Positions 1 to 10,548 of a stretch of DNA of 64,000 bases are shown here, piece after piece. The notes beneath the pieces were generated by a model. That model made no database searches. It saw only the letters and a program-made list of their open reading frames with translations, and was not told the DNA's origin. This DNA is from Biscogniauxia marginata (taxonomy: Eukaryota > Ascomycota > Sordariomycetes > Xylariales > Xylariaceae), in NCBI GenBank assembly GCA_022695795.1, contig MU404100.1:124001-188000 (forward strand), in the 5' to 3' direction. The translations under genes were made by a program, and so were the position numbers. Position 1 is the stretch's first letter. Each line of letters starts with the position of its first letter.

Positions 1-1557
1 TCATGTTACCGGTCTCACCCGGAAGCGTTTTATTATTACAACCGCCTAGTTGACCACTTACACCAGGGGATCGATCAATCCCAGGCTCTTCAATCCCTTA
101 AAATATTTCGAGTTTTACTTCCTGCTCCTCAAACCATATATCCAACTCCTTTCCCCTTCGAAATCACCGAGTGGACGGAACACCGAGACAGCCCGACAGT
201 GGTTGTGTTGGAAGGGTTCCCGTCGCCGTGGTGTATAGCATTACTAGGCAGCAAGTGGCCCATACGGCCGGAATTCTTCATTGGCCATCTACCCCTAAAC
301 GACGGCGGGCACTACGAGCTACCAACCCTGCCTTCCTTACACGATAACCTTGCTCGCGTACACTACGTGACATTAGTCAAGCCGTTACTAGATTACCGAG
401 ACACCTATTACATCTCGAGAAGACGATCTGACCTCACAGCGCTCTGTCTTCGTCAGGAGAAGCGCCTCGTCAAGGATCGAAAATACGGCGAGACCCGATT
501 TCGGAGGGTCAACTTACACGATTCTCAGCTGTACAGCATCGAGCAAACTATCTCACTTACCGTTGTCGTCGAAGATGCAGACCACTGGCATGGTACGTTA
601 ACCCACCGTCCACTGTTAATCAGATACGCAGTTACTCACCTCCGGTGTTAAATAGCGCTTTTCCTCACCGACCAGGGCCGGCCTGTCATCAACGGGGAGA
701 GCTTCCCCTGGTCAAGATACAACTCCCACGGGCGACCGGCAGGCACTCTGGCACTAGTGCCGTACAACGGCACGCCGATGCCGATACCGACGCCGACGTC
801 GACGCCGACGCAGCAAGGGCGGGAAGACGGGCTGCCGGGGAACCTAGACCAGTTCCACCCGCTGAAGAACATCACCGTGCGCGACGAGACGGACCACCGG
901 CTGCTGGCGCAGGACCCGTTCTTCCTGTTCTGCGGCGTCTCGCGGCCGGCGCTGACGTCGTGGGCGCAGCTGCTCAACCACGTGGCCGAGGGGATCCAGC
1001 ACGCCAACGACCGGCTCGAGCTCGGGCCGGACGAGCTACGCTTCCGGCTCGACCAGCTGCAGTTCCACCTCGGCATGGTGCACCGCGCGCGCGAGCTGCT
1101 GCTCGAGAGCCTCGACTTCGTGCGCCAGGGGGGCTGCGCGTCGTGGCCGCGGGCGCGGGACGAGGGCGCGCGAGCCCGCAAGCGCGCGCTGCAGCGCGGG
1201 CTCGAGGCCGACCACGCGTACGTGCTCGAGCGCTGCCGCCTGCTCGTCAGCCGCTGCGAGTCGGCGACGAGCGTGCTCGTGGGGTTCGCGCAGCTGGCCG
1301 CGTCCGAGCGCGCCATCGCGCAGGCCGAGGAGGTCAGCAACCTGACCCGCCTCGCCACCATCTTCCTGCCGCTCACCTTCGCCGCCGGCATCTTCGGCAT
1401 GAACATCACCGAGTGGGGGCCCGCCGTGCCGCTGCGCTGGTTCTTCGTCGCCGTCGCGCTCCTGACCGGCCTCGTCTTCTCGTACATTTACCGCGACGCC
1501 TGCGGAGCCGCCCTGGGGAAGCTGTGGGTTAAGGTGAAGTCGCTCAAGCGCATTTGA
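1..1557 (+). CDS. CorA-like Mg2+ transporter-family membrane protein, 3' part (5' end outside window)
   Basis: The frame is open from base 1, so the start lies to the left. Exons visible are 1-592 and 656-1557. The 63-nt intron (GTACGT...TAG) restores one continuous frame of about 497 residues. The C-terminus has the CorA signature GMN (GMNITEW, about residue 445 of the visible part), after a predicted helix (LATIFLPLTFAAGIF) and before a second hydrophobic segment (LRWFFVAVALLTGLVFSYIY). This is the two-helix, GMN-loop arrangement of CorA/Alr1-type cation channels. The long soluble region (for example RPEFFIGHLPL, FLTDQGRPV) resembles the fungal CorA-like proteins whose substrate is often unknown, so Mg2+ transport is inferred from the family only. 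The second exon is strongly GC-rich with many G/C-ending codons, unlike the first exon. Strand is convergent with the NLR gene. An A-rich tract follows the stop. Confidence 0.85.
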
Positions 1558-1946
1558 GGAAGCAAGGGAAAACAGAAAAAAAAAAAAGGAAAAAGAAAAG
1601 AAACGATATTATACTATTGGTTCTTATAGAGATGTTGTACGACACCCATCTTGGAATTTCAGTGAATGGCAATGAGACACAAGTTACACTAGGTTATATT
1701 AAGTTACACGATGAATGTTGTCTATTCATTGCGTGCGTTTTTCTTAACGTCTCTTTACTTTGGCATAGGTAGAATATGTTTTTCTGTGTCAGCGAGAGTG
1801 GACGAAGACACTCTCAACCCGGCGCATCTTTGGACAACAGTGCTATTATAGGGAGGGAGTCGACCCGTCCAATTCTAGAAAGTAATAGGTGTGCCTATGT
1901 TAAACACCCAGTAGTCCATCCCTGAGACTAACCCGGAGTACCTAGT
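1558..1946. other. Convergent intergenic spacer
   Basis: This is 389 bases between two genes that end toward each other. A purine/A-rich run follows the CorA-like stop codon (about 1571-1604) and probably belongs to its 3' untranslated region. I see no gene in it. Confidence 0.6.
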
Positions 1947-4900
1947 TTACCTGCTCCAGAATTGCACAATCTCGTCGAAGTCCTGCTCGCCATTTGCCGG
2001 CTCCCACTTCTCCGGAGGCACTATCTCTTGCCGAAGGCCCTCTGCTTCGTTGATAAGTTCGCTGCCCTCCTCTTCTTTGCCCATGTCCTGATAGGCACAT
2101 CCTAACTTGTACTTGGTGCGAGCGATTTCGTTCTTAAATAACCGGGGGTGTTCGCTGTAAACACCGAGAGCCTGTTGCAACCAAGCACTGGGGAAATCCT
2201 TGTGAGCGTATAGTACAAGTGAATAGGAGTGGGAAGTCGGCTTTACCTGGCCTTCTCGTAATCCTGCAGACGGTGGAAATGCCATCCCACCTTGTATGCC
2301 GCATCCGCTGTTCTGTGGTGTTTCGCTCCGAGGACTTTGGTCCAGAGGATATGTACCTTCATGTGTAACGCCATTGACTCGTTAAACTTCGCCGTGGCTT
2401 CGTCTTTCATGCCGCGGGATGTTAAGACTTCCGCTTGGGACCTTTGAATGTTGCCGAGCGAGTACATAGCAACCGCAGTGCTAATAAGGTCAGTATTGTG
2501 TTGTCTATTACCGGGGTTCTCTGAAGTCTCCCTACCGAAAGTTTGAGGTGTCATTTTGGTCCTTGATAACAGGCCTAACCACGATTTCAGCTTCATCGAG
2601 CTTTCCTTGGAGCCACAAGCAAGTTGCAAGATGGCTCTTGTACATCTTTCGATCACCAGAGTGTTTATCCCACTCCACCATCATCTTATGATAGTATTTC
2701 TCTGCTTCAGCGAACCGGTGAAGTCCATTGAGCGCGTTTCCTATCCGACCGAGCGCAAACACTTCGTATATGCTGGGCTTCACCAACTCTCCATGATCGA
2801 TTGCATCATAGACCAATTTATAGAACTTCGAAAACTGTTCGTATGCGCTCTGGAACTGGTTCGTTTCTGTGTCGAGACAAGCGAGTCCGTTGTAGATGTC
2901 AGCAGTAACACGGTACCCGCCCCCTTTATGAACGTGTCGGTCACAGTACTGCTTTGCTGGCTGGAGAAGGTCTGGGACGGAGGCTAATAAACCACTCTCG
3001 TAAGAAAACCTGCTAGTTGTTAGCATATCGAGTCCCATTCAAGGGGCGAACACGATTATGACTTGCCATCCCGCCTCATACAACATCGAGGGGAACCCCC
3101 AATCCACGACGTTTTCTGACACGAGGTACTCCCCTCTTTGAAAGTGCTCAACATACAGAGCACACAGCCTCTGTACATGCGGGAGTAAGGCACGCTGTGC
3201 TTCCCATAGAGAAGGATCATGAATTGCTTCTCGAGGTGGTACGGGCCAAACAGCCACTATCAGCTTCATCGCTTGCCGAAACTTCTGCTGTCTCTCCTCA
3301 AGGCTCATTCTCAAATGACACGAAGCCTGCACAAGTCTGTGCATTCGCAGCTCAAGCTTGTTCTCGCTCTGTGACACAAGTGCGCTCTTTAGCAGGCCAC
3401 TCCTACATTTGTTTAACTTGTAGGGAGTGCTCATGAATGCGAACATGGGCCCACCGGCCTTGGAGGCGCCGTCGCGGAGTAGCTGCATCTGTATGCGATC
3501 TGGGTCGAGGAAAGACATAAGCTTGAGGAGGTCCTGCTGGTCGGGGCTTAGACGATCATAATTCATGTTCCAGACAGTCCGCAGGGAATACTTGTATGTC
3601 TCGTCGCTCGTCACAAGCTGCACCTCTTCGCTGTCGTTGATTAGTTCGCGAAGACTGTATGCCTCTAGGAACTCCACCATCGTGCAAGAATCGTGCACGA
3701 TCAAATTGGCTGCCTGGTTTATTCCCAGCGGGAGGTATCCGATTCTTGCTACGATCTGTTTGGCGGCGGTCTGTTCTTCCTGAATCGAAGAGTCCGGCAT
3801 CCCCGCCCTGTTGTGGCGGGTCAGCTTAAACAGGAGGTCTACAGCATTCGTATCGTCAAGTTCGGCTAGGGGGAGTCCGGAGAATTGATTGAGTAGCGTG
3901 TGGTTACGACTTGTAATCAGGATAGAGCCGTGTTCCGCCTTTGGCCAAAACTCTTTGAATAAATCAATCCTGTCTGTAGCGTCGGCATTATCAAATATCA
4001 TCAACCATGGAATACCTGGTACAATATCAGCTAGATGGTTTCCATGTGTTAGGAATGGTCAGTGTCAACTTGTTGATGATAAGAAGTCCTTAACGGCTTC
4101 TTTTGCTTGTGTTGGAATGAGTGACCTTCCTAACCCCAATGTCTCGGCAAACAAGCTGAAGCTTTCCGACATTTTTGCTTGGCCATCCGCATGAGCCCAG
4201 AGTACTATCTTATATGTTTCTTGGTGCCTGTATGCGTAGCTGATAGCCGTCTGGGTCTTGCCTATGCCACCCAAACCCGTGAGAGCAAATGTACGTTGTT
4301 TGGGGGTATCGCTGGTTGGGTTGAGGGCAGCGTGAATTTCATCGAGAACTTCTTCTCGCCCTACGAAGTTCGGGTTCTCTCCATACGGCTGAAGGATGAA
4401 ACATGAAAGATCTTTATGTTCTGGGGCGGGTGTGGGCGCCACGGGCTCGATAATAGAACTTAAGCTCGTTCCTATCAAGAATGGTCAGACAAGTGGTATG
4501 TATCCATAATGTCGATTACTTGGCTTACCAAGAGAAGCAACACTAAGGTTCGAAGCCCTTGCAAAACTTGTATATAAAGACCAGGGGTCTTCTCCTAATG
4601 TGGCGGGACTTGACTGAGTATGGAGTATCTCTGCCGACTGCGGGCTCACCATTTCCACAATTTCAGAAAGCGTTTCCATGAAAATGTGAAAGAAACCCTC
4701 ACGGTCACCACGATGTGGGTAGGTCATTAGTTCGCTATGGTCCTTCTCTACCCCTATCAAACGCTCATTATCCCAGCCCAACGTGGAGATCCTTTCGGAA
4801 CACAACTAGAGGATGTGAGTACAGTACGGTTATTTAAGAGGCAGTACCCACCACACCAGGTTTGCTCCTTTTCATCATCCAGATCTTATCTTGAACACTC

Positions 4901-5617
4901 GTAACCTTGAGCTCATAGAGGATGCGGACCGGAAAGGGGCTTCGGAGATACCTAAAACTTTCTAAGACGTCCTTGATAACGGTCCAGTCATCTGATTTCT
5001 TGAGAGAGTCGATAGCATCATGACGGGTACTTGTTTTGAACTCTACTGCTGCACATTTCAAGAAGGAACTTTCAAAGTCAGGATCTGATTCATCATGGAG
5101 GCAACCAAGAAAGATTATTCCTCCTGTCCTCTCTAATATGTTGTAGAAATCAAGCCGTTGTTTTGCAATAAGCAAAGCCTATGATGTCCATCAGTGACCT
5201 CTATTCGCTTCGGGATGTCAGAAAAGGGAGTGAAACCTTCTTCAAAATTACGGCGCCGAAGCTGTAGCAGACAAATACCAGCGGTCTCGACTCTGCGTTC
5301 TCTCGCCTGTGGATGAGAGCGTATAGTAGCTTATCGACATGCGCGAGTAGGTCTCTCCACGATGGATTGCTGTTGCCCTTGGCAAAATCGTACTGGAATG
5401 CCATAATCCTAGCTCGAGGAATTTGGTGGCTAAGAACTTCTCTTAGCCAAGTATTGTGATTCTTCAGCTCGTAGTGAGGGTTAAGTGTTGGCAGTCCCGG
5501 GATGGATACAATACTGTTACGACTGTCAGAAAACTTCAAGTAATATCATGACCATGCCAGCACTCACTCCAGTTCCGGTTGCCGTACGCCATCGTAGATG
5601 ACTGGAAGTGTGGTCAT
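1947..5617 (-). CDS. Fungal NLR: SesB-like alpha/beta-hydrolase, NB-ARC, TPR
   Basis: Exons on the minus strand: 5568-5617, 5237-5522, 5179-side start 4852-5178, 4529-4805, 4070-4471, 3052-4030, 2536-3012, 2247-2480, 1947-2187. Their lengths sum to 3273 nt (1090 residues) and every phase closes. Domains in order: (1) hydrolase/lipase-like region, residues about 1-310, with IPGLP, an elbow CYSFG (Ser104) and LGWDNERLIGVEKDH near its end; (2) NB-ARC with P-loop GLGGIGKT (about 379-386), Walker B LMIFDNAD (about 457-463), RNBS-like SILITSRN and GLPL/LPLG motifs; (3) a TPR-type helical repeat C-terminus (LGRIGNALNGLHRFAEAEKYY, LGCAYQDMGKEEEG). The order is that of fungal STAND/NLR proteins linked to non-self recognition and regulated cell death. 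The exon 6-7 junction (intron 3013-3051, donor GTTCGC) is the weakest; the others have good sites. Two introns are only 39 nt. Divergent from the amidase gene. Confidence 0.85.
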
Positions 5618-6347
5618 TCCGACTTTTTGGTGCCAGAGACTGATAGAGGTGAGTTGCAAATTGCGACCAAAGCACCTTTTGTTCTTCGTCAGAGCCACAG
5701 AACTCGAGGCTTAGGTACACTCCTCAAAGTGTAAAATCTTCAAGAGCTGAATGACCAGCCTCAATGTATCACTCGGAATATCAATACTTAGCTAAGTCTG
5801 CCAACACGAACTTGATATGTAATCTAGTACTAGCGGCAGTTCCGTAACAGTAGCATCTTCCGCTCTCCTTACAGCCCTGTACACCAGCTTGCCGGCTCTA
5901 CTGCAGATGCAAGTAGAGGCGTGACATCCAGTAAGGTAACTGAGAGGAAAGAGATGGCCTGCACTCAGCCTGACAGTGGATACGTGCAGAGTGATACGAC
6001 AGGGGGGGTTCGCCCGGTTTGTGAGGGATCCAGATAAGACTGCATGAACTGGCTTATTCCTCCAATGTGCATCGGGACACCCCGCTCTTCATGGTTCATT
6101 CAGTTCTGACCTGCACTCTATTACTTCTTAGAACCAGACAAGGCCGTTAATGGTTATACACTCTTATTAGTAAATAAGGGGTCACATTGGTTTCGGGGTT
6201 TATGTTATCTTGGCCCAGGGGTGTTTTCACTTGTTTTTTACTTCTATATATACCAGGTAGCTTTGAACAAAATCATTTGGCGTTTGAGTTATAGTTATAA
6301 AAGTGGCAAATTGTAACCCTGAAACTGGTCATCGAGCTGTTACTCAC
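5618..6347. promoter_or_regulatory. Divergent promoter region between NLR and amidase genes
   Basis: This is 730 bases between two start codons facing apart. On the plus side a TATA-like run (CTATATATACC, about 6244-6254) lies roughly 95 bases before the amidase start. No other element could be recognised. Confidence 0.45.
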
Positions 6348-8648
6348 ATGGCATCTCTAGTCCATGTGATTGCGGGTGTGAGATACCTTATCCATCCCCA
6401 TGTGATCGTAAGTGATCTGTTAACTTTCCTGTATCTACTTAGTAATTCTGATGATTCTAAGGGAACCATTCTCGAACCTATCCCAGCTGGAAAAGTCACA
6501 GCCGCCATCATTCTGCAAGCTGATACCCTCAACAGCAACACAGAGTTGGACAAAGAACTCAGGCGTTTTGAAGCTGACGATGTTTACAATCGAGAGTTTG
6601 CACATGTGGTCATCGTGTCTTCTGACACTTCAGACTCCAGCATTAACTGCAGCGCCTCTTTCAACCAAATCTATCATTTGAAGCATTCCTCTACATTGAA
6701 GCTCTTGCTACCCGGACCTTATTTTCTTCACGGGTCGAATATTCACCAGGCATGGAGATTGTATTCCGATCACCTCGATGCGTTCGTTTTCAGCGTGATT
6801 CCCGAGGATGTCTTCTGCCCTGAGAAGTGCTGAAATGAATGACTACCTGAGATACGAGGGAATACTAACACATAACTATAGGTACATACCCTTAGATGTG
6901 CTAAGCGAAGATGGGATTTGGAAAAGCGTCGCGGTCCCTAGCCGACTCTATACTAGCCCTTCGAAAGAGAAACCATTTGCAGGCTCTCGTACAGCTCTGA
7001 AGGATATCTATGGGCTTGCCGGAGTAAAGAATACCGGAATGAGCAGGTCTTATACTGCACTCTACGGCCCGGTGAAGGAGAGTTCCGATTATGCCAAAAA
7101 GCTGATAGATCTGGGCGCGGTGATTATTGGCAAAACAAAGATGTGTCAGTTTGCTTGTTCTGATGAGCCTACTGACCAATATATTGATTTCCACTGCCCC
7201 ATCAATCCGAGGGCCGATGGGTATCAGAGTCCATCGGGTAGCTCTTCAGGAGCGGCTGCGGCTCTGGCGGGTTATGATTGGCTTGACCACTCCATAGCAG
7301 GTGACTGTACAGAATATCAGGCCCCCCTATCCTTCTGGCAGCTCCTGACTCGCTTTAGCTGCTGGCAGTGTGAGAGCGCCGGGGATTGCCAACGGGCTTT
7401 TCGCCTTGAGACCTTCTCTAGACACTACGTCGTTGCGGGGCTCATGGGTCAACTCACCGTAAGTGTATTATATCTCATACCAATTGGTGGATGTATTACT
7501 AATATATAAAAGGAATTTTGATGTTGTTGGGCTGATGGGGAGGGATTTCGAAGCCTTGAGGCATCTTGCCGTTCATACGCTAACTTTACCTAACCGCTGG
7601 GACCGATTTCCCACAAAGATCATGTACCCACAGGAATACTTTCCAGTAAGCAATAAACGACACCAGGCTATGATTGATCAGTTCGTTTTGATCTTGGAGA
7701 ATTTTCTCGGAACCGAACGAATCAAGTTCAGTTTTGAAAACCGATGGTCTCGGGATCCTCCCAAAGTGGTCCGGGGAAGGCCGCTCAGTGAATACTTAGA
7801 AAAGGTAAGTAGTATATTCTCTTCCATACAAGTTGCTTACCTCGCTATAGAGCGCTTTTTGGTCTCTATGTCGTGATTATCATCTTTCATTTACCGACTT
7901 CATTCGCGACCACAAGGCCGCCTTTGGTACAGATGCCTACCTAGGCCCAACAGCGGGTTATCGATGGTGAGTGAAACCGAGTTAACTATATTGATAATGA
8001 ATCTCAAAATTTCAGTGACGTAGGCAAGAATGTGACGGATGAAGAGTACAAGAGTTACATCGAGGAGTTGAGAGTCTTCAGAGATTGGGCTACCCAGCAC
8101 ATCCTCTCAGCAAGCACAGTGAGCCTCTCCGATGCGATCATAATCATGCCTTATGGAAATGCCGATCCAAAATACCGAGATGATCCGAATGAGTAAGCTA
8201 AAACACCCATTACTTTGCTGATGTACAAGTCTGACAAACTGATAGCCTACCTGGGAACTACGACACCATGGATCAGAAGTTTATTTCCCCAATCCTTCAC
8301 GCGCCGCAGCTTGTATTACCGTGTAGGTACGTCATAAGTTGAATATGCACTATGACTAACTTCCACTAGTCGGTCAAATGCCATTTAAGTCCAGAATATC
8401 TGGTCGGCTAGAACATCGGCCGGTAGGATGCAGTATCATGGGTGCAAAGGGTACGTGAAGTTCTTGGCTAACCTGTACTTACTGCTCACACATTCCTAGG
8501 TAGTGACCTAATGCTGATCCAACTCGCTAAAGAGGCCTTTCAGAAGGCTGGCTGGCCAACGAAAATATCTACTGGGCGCTACATGTACCCTGTGGGCGAC
8601 AACATCCTTGGTGTCCAGCTGCAACGAAGAATAAGGGGACATCTGTAA
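6348..8648 (+). CDS. Amidase-signature family enzyme
   Basis: Ten exons: 6348-6407, 6462-6826, 6882-7306, 7359-7458, 7513-7804, 7851-7966, 8016-8192, 8246-8322, 8370-8450, 8500-8648. Phases close to 1842 nt (613 residues). The amidase-signature core is complete: the Lys in ALKDIYG (about K182), the GSSSG stretch (in YQSPSGSSSGAA), and the nucleophile serine in GDSAGSVRAP, giving the family Ser-cisSer-Lys triad. The family hydrolyses amide bonds; the substrate here is unknown. The first ~145 residues (HPHVI, LLPGPYFLHG, HQAWRLYSDH) form an N-terminal extension that I associate with large fungal amidases. Read without splicing, the gene looks frameshifted after IAGD; the 52-nt intron 7307-7358 (GTACAG, branch CTGAC, TTTAG) repairs this and restores the catalytic motif. 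The first intron and the start ATG are the least certain parts. Confidence 0.85.
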
Positions 8649-9999
8649 TCTTTCAATACTTTAAACGAAGTGAGTTATCCACCTGCAATGGAGAATGAGA
8701 TCAATCGTCTATTCATTTGGTGGATTGATCAGTATCCTGTTGTTATCGTGTTGAGGCTTTGGCCGTCTATTATACCTCAAGAAGAAAGGAGGGGGGGAGG
8801 GGGCGGAAAATACTGTTGTCTGCCTACAGCTCATAACTGACAGTAGGATTGATGTTGCTAGTATGTATCAGTGGCATTTATAGTAGACATTGGGCCTTGA
8901 GACGGCTTGTTGCTCTTTTTTGGTGATTACCCTCCTGATTCTATTAGTCTCAAAGATTTTTGTGAGGCTTAGAGAGAGTCTTAGTCTCGAGGTTCTCTAA
9001 ATTTACATCATATTGTATCCATAGACCATCGAGCTTATTATCAAAGTCTTCACCGGTCAGCCAGCGGCATGCAGTGTCTTTTCAATCATATGCATGCACT
9101 ATCCTTAGCCTGGCTGGTCTCTATACTTTCTCTTATGTTTGATAGGATATACGTGAATATAGCTAGGTCATCTGACACAGACAGTCCACTCAGTTAATTC
9201 TAGCTAATCCGGCGAGATGCATTCACTATGTCGGCTACCTTGGCAAGAAGAGAAGAACACAGTAAAATTGAAACCCTAGCAGGGTCAACCATTTGTCATT
9301 GGAGTATTTTATGATTCTCTCCCCACTCCTCTATCGTTGCTAGTAATTGGTGTCTAGCTTTGAATGAACCCATTTCATAATATCCTGGCGGCACTCGGCC
9401 CATCTATTGGCGCACCTCCTCTTCACTGACAGCAAATGCAGCAGGAGGGGCTTAAAGACAGTGCAAGGTTGCATCGCTGCGGTAATTTACGTGCAATAGG
9501 ATCAAGCAGAGCTCAAAGAAAAGGGAAGTGGTACGCACTATTAGTCCATCCAATCCTATAGGCCTAAAGATTGCACAGGCCGGAGCCATACGATTTGTTG
9601 CTACAGATAAGAACATGGTGGGAATAAAAATTGCCGATATAACCCACGTATATCTTCTTACCTACCCCCACGAAAAGTCTCGCAGAGCCTCACTTTTAGG
9701 GGTCAAATAAACTCCCCTCAGTATTAGGAAGGGAATGATGAGTCCGTGAGGGGTTTGTGTCGACTTTTGATGCGATCCTATATATGATTATGATCTGCCG
9801 CATCCGACCTTTACCTCCCCTATTGCGCAATTTCGGATCTTACTGCGAGACCACAAACTAGACTACACCGTTATTGAATCTCCTACTTATAAGTATTCAG
9901 TTGCAGCTGAATTATACCTCAAATTTGCAAGTGAGTCTACATCTTTGGCCTAAAATTATACACTTGACATCGGAAATGCTAACTTACCCATCCCTTAGA
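8649..9999. other. Intergenic, no gene seen
   Basis: About 1.35 kb with stops in all frames and no convincing reading frame. It has a purine-rich tract of mainly G near 8785-8807. The 60-codon open stretch at 9528-9710 begins at GTG and shows no recognisable motif. Confidence 0.5.
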
Positions 10000-10173
10000 A
10001 TGACCAAGCCATCCAACAACACCTCCTCGCCCAAGGCCCAACCATGGAAGCAGTGGTTCGAGCCGAAGAAGAACGATAAGCCTCACACGCCGGCACGAGT
10101 TGTTGAGACTTTTGACGACTCGCAGAACGGCAATGGCCCTACTGATATCCCTGCCACCCAATTCGACCTATAA
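10000..10173 (+). CDS. Hypothetical small protein, 57 residues
   Basis: An ATG frame lies directly after a good 3' splice site (branch TGCTAAC, acceptor CCCTTAG), and a GTGAGT donor lies about 70 bases upstream (near 9930). This suggests a small protein whose 5' untranslated region contains one intron. The product is hydrophilic and rich in Pro, Lys, Asn and Thr (PKAQPWKQWFEPKKN, PARVVETFDD), with no signal peptide or membrane segment. I do not recognise a family. It could be a chance frame; the intron signals just before the ATG are the main support. Confidence 0.4.
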   Translation: MTKPSNNTSSPKAQPWKQWFEPKKNDKPHTPARVVETFDDSQNGNGPTDIPATQFDL

Positions 10174-10548
10174 GTCAATACAAATGCTTTTTGAGCCTCG
10201 AATAGAGCATTTTATCTCAGCAGAAACGATCTTGGGTGTATCGCGTAGTCGTCTTTGTACACGAAAGAACAGATATCAGGTGGAATTAAGTTATAGCTGC
10301 ACGACAGAGAAATTGGGGCTCAATTATATTACTATACTTATCCCATGCATCAACTTGAACCTAGTATCACAATGTAGTCTACATAGTACAAACGACACCT
10401 AGGAGTTGCCTTTATATACATCGATGCCTATAATATAAGGGAAGTTAGGTAAATAAATAAATAAAAAAGGGCTAGATAGCTGTTCGCACATCATCATCAT
10501 TTACCTCGCTAGACATATAGCTACATTACACATTCACAATAGAATAAT
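10174..10548. other. Convergent spacer, no gene seen
   Basis: Lies between the small protein and the 3' end of the CmcJ-like gene. It contains an AAATAAATAAATAAA run near 10451-10465 that could serve as a polyadenylation region. Confidence 0.45.

Noticed and set aside
648..1487. 279-codon minus-strand open frame
   Set aside because: Shadow of the GC-rich CorA-like exon on the other strand; low-complexity Ser/Arg product with no motif.
645..1532. 295-codon plus-strand open frame
   Set aside because: Alternative frame of the CorA-like exon; Arg/Ala-rich and without motifs.
7307..7358. Apparent frameshift in the amidase gene
   Set aside because: A 52-nt intron with good donor, CTGAC branch and TTTAG acceptor restores the frame and the GDSAGSVRAP motif.
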